From: an uncultured Colwellia sp.
Lineage (GTDB): Bacteria > Pseudomonadota > Gammaproteobacteria > Enterobacterales > Alteromonadaceae
Direction of reading: 5' to 3'
Assembly: GCA_913058395.1 (NCBI GenBank)
Contig: CAJXQI010000026.1
Coordinates: forward strand, 1-54,053
Length of the DNA: 54,053 bases
Made by a program: the position numbers and the translations under genes. Below are positions 54,029 through 54,053 of this stretch, one piece after another (within the stretch, counting starts at the first letter, position 1; each line of letters begins with the position of its first letter). The notes under the pieces are model-generated. The model had not been told where the DNA came from and did no database searches. It saw only the letters and a program-made list of their open reading frames with translations.

Positions 54029-54053
54029 TTTTTTAGGATATACAGCTCCTCCT
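53941..54053 (-). CDS. IS3-family OrfA, C-terminal fragment (runs off window)
   Basis: The frame offset by one from orfB reads EELYILKKWQRFLAEEHQAD and continues to a stop at 53941-53943. This is the leucine-zipper end of IS3-type OrfA (EELEILKKA...). The tract A-AAA-AAG at 54028-54034 is a classical -1 slippery site at the orfA/orfB overlap. The N-terminal helix-turn-helix part lies to the right of the window. Confidence 0.75.
   Translation of the reverse strand, partial: EELYILKKWQRFLAEEHQADIDSSKHSEPTSKSQDY

Larger units (their letters stand above)
53107..54053 (-). mobile_element. IS3-family insertion sequence inserted in attC (right part cut by window edge)
   Basis: The left end begins TGATCTTCCCCCGATAAAACG at the exact point where attC sequence stops, starting with TG as IS3-family ends do (the printed motif is 21 letters in source; key part TGATCTTCCCCCGATAAAA). 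The element carries orfB and the 3' end of orfA joined by an A6G slippery tract. The other inverted repeat and target duplication lie outside the window. Confidence 0.8.

Overview
The window looks like a chromosomal segment of a marine gammaproteobacterium of the Alteromonadales, most likely Colwelliaceae (Colwellia/Thalassotalea-like). The grounds are the low G+C content, a complete leucine (liu) catabolic regulon under a MerR-type LiuR, a protease with a GlyGly-CTERM tail, gmhB beside an rRNA promoter, and a CheA/CheB/CheD cluster with a soluble receptor. The genus is an inference from gene content; no rRNA gene lies inside the window.

Left end (1-9.5 kb, mostly minus strand): an rRNA-type promoter fires out of the left edge, followed by gmhB. 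Next is a five-gene acyl-CoA operon reading icmF (B12-dependent isobutyryl-CoA mutase fused to its G-protein chaperone), a 597-residue acyl-CoA dehydrogenase, an AcuI-type acrylyl-CoA reductase, a 3-hydroxyisobutyryl-CoA hydrolase-like protein and a short-chain dehydrogenase. A divergent AraC-type regulator (9.5-10.4 kb) probably controls it. From 10.4 to 14.7 kb lie three exported proteins: an esterase-like protein whose nucleophile has changed to Thr, an M14 metallocarboxypeptidase with PKD and GlyGly-CTERM regions, and an unknown periplasmic protein.

Centre (15-25.4 kb): a thiolase (minus) faces liuR-liuA-liuB-liuC-liuD-liuE and a two-subunit 3-oxoacid CoA-transferase (plus). Together they take isovaleryl-CoA to acetyl-CoA plus acetoacetate, and acetoacetate on to two acetyl-CoA. 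Palindromic sites of the form TTTACGNNAACGTAAA lie in the thiolase/liuR intergenic region. After this come a cyclic-di-GMP-I riboswitch ahead of a small DUF3718-type secreted protein, a patatin-like lipase, a CPA2 cation/proton antiporter, a GGDEF protein, a DEAD-box helicase and an AGCS symporter.

Signalling block (35-49.5 kb, minus): a long colinear set reads STAS - cheY - cheA - cheW - cheW - soluble receptor (globin-like domain plus four tandem PAS domains) - cheR - cheD - cheB - a broken small membrane gene - REC-GGDEF - REC protein - PAS hybrid histidine kinase. It joins a complete chemosensory core to a diguanylate cyclase output. A coiled-coil/SEL1 protein is divergent from it.

Right end (51.9-54.05 kb): two unknown genes, each with a short leader and each followed by an attC-like folded inverted repeat, form the end of a chromosomal integron cassette array. 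A third attC is cut by an IS3-family element that runs off the window. The integrase, if present, would lie to the right. This cassette array, the c-di-GMP riboswitch and the globin-4xPAS receptor are the most interesting parts of the window.
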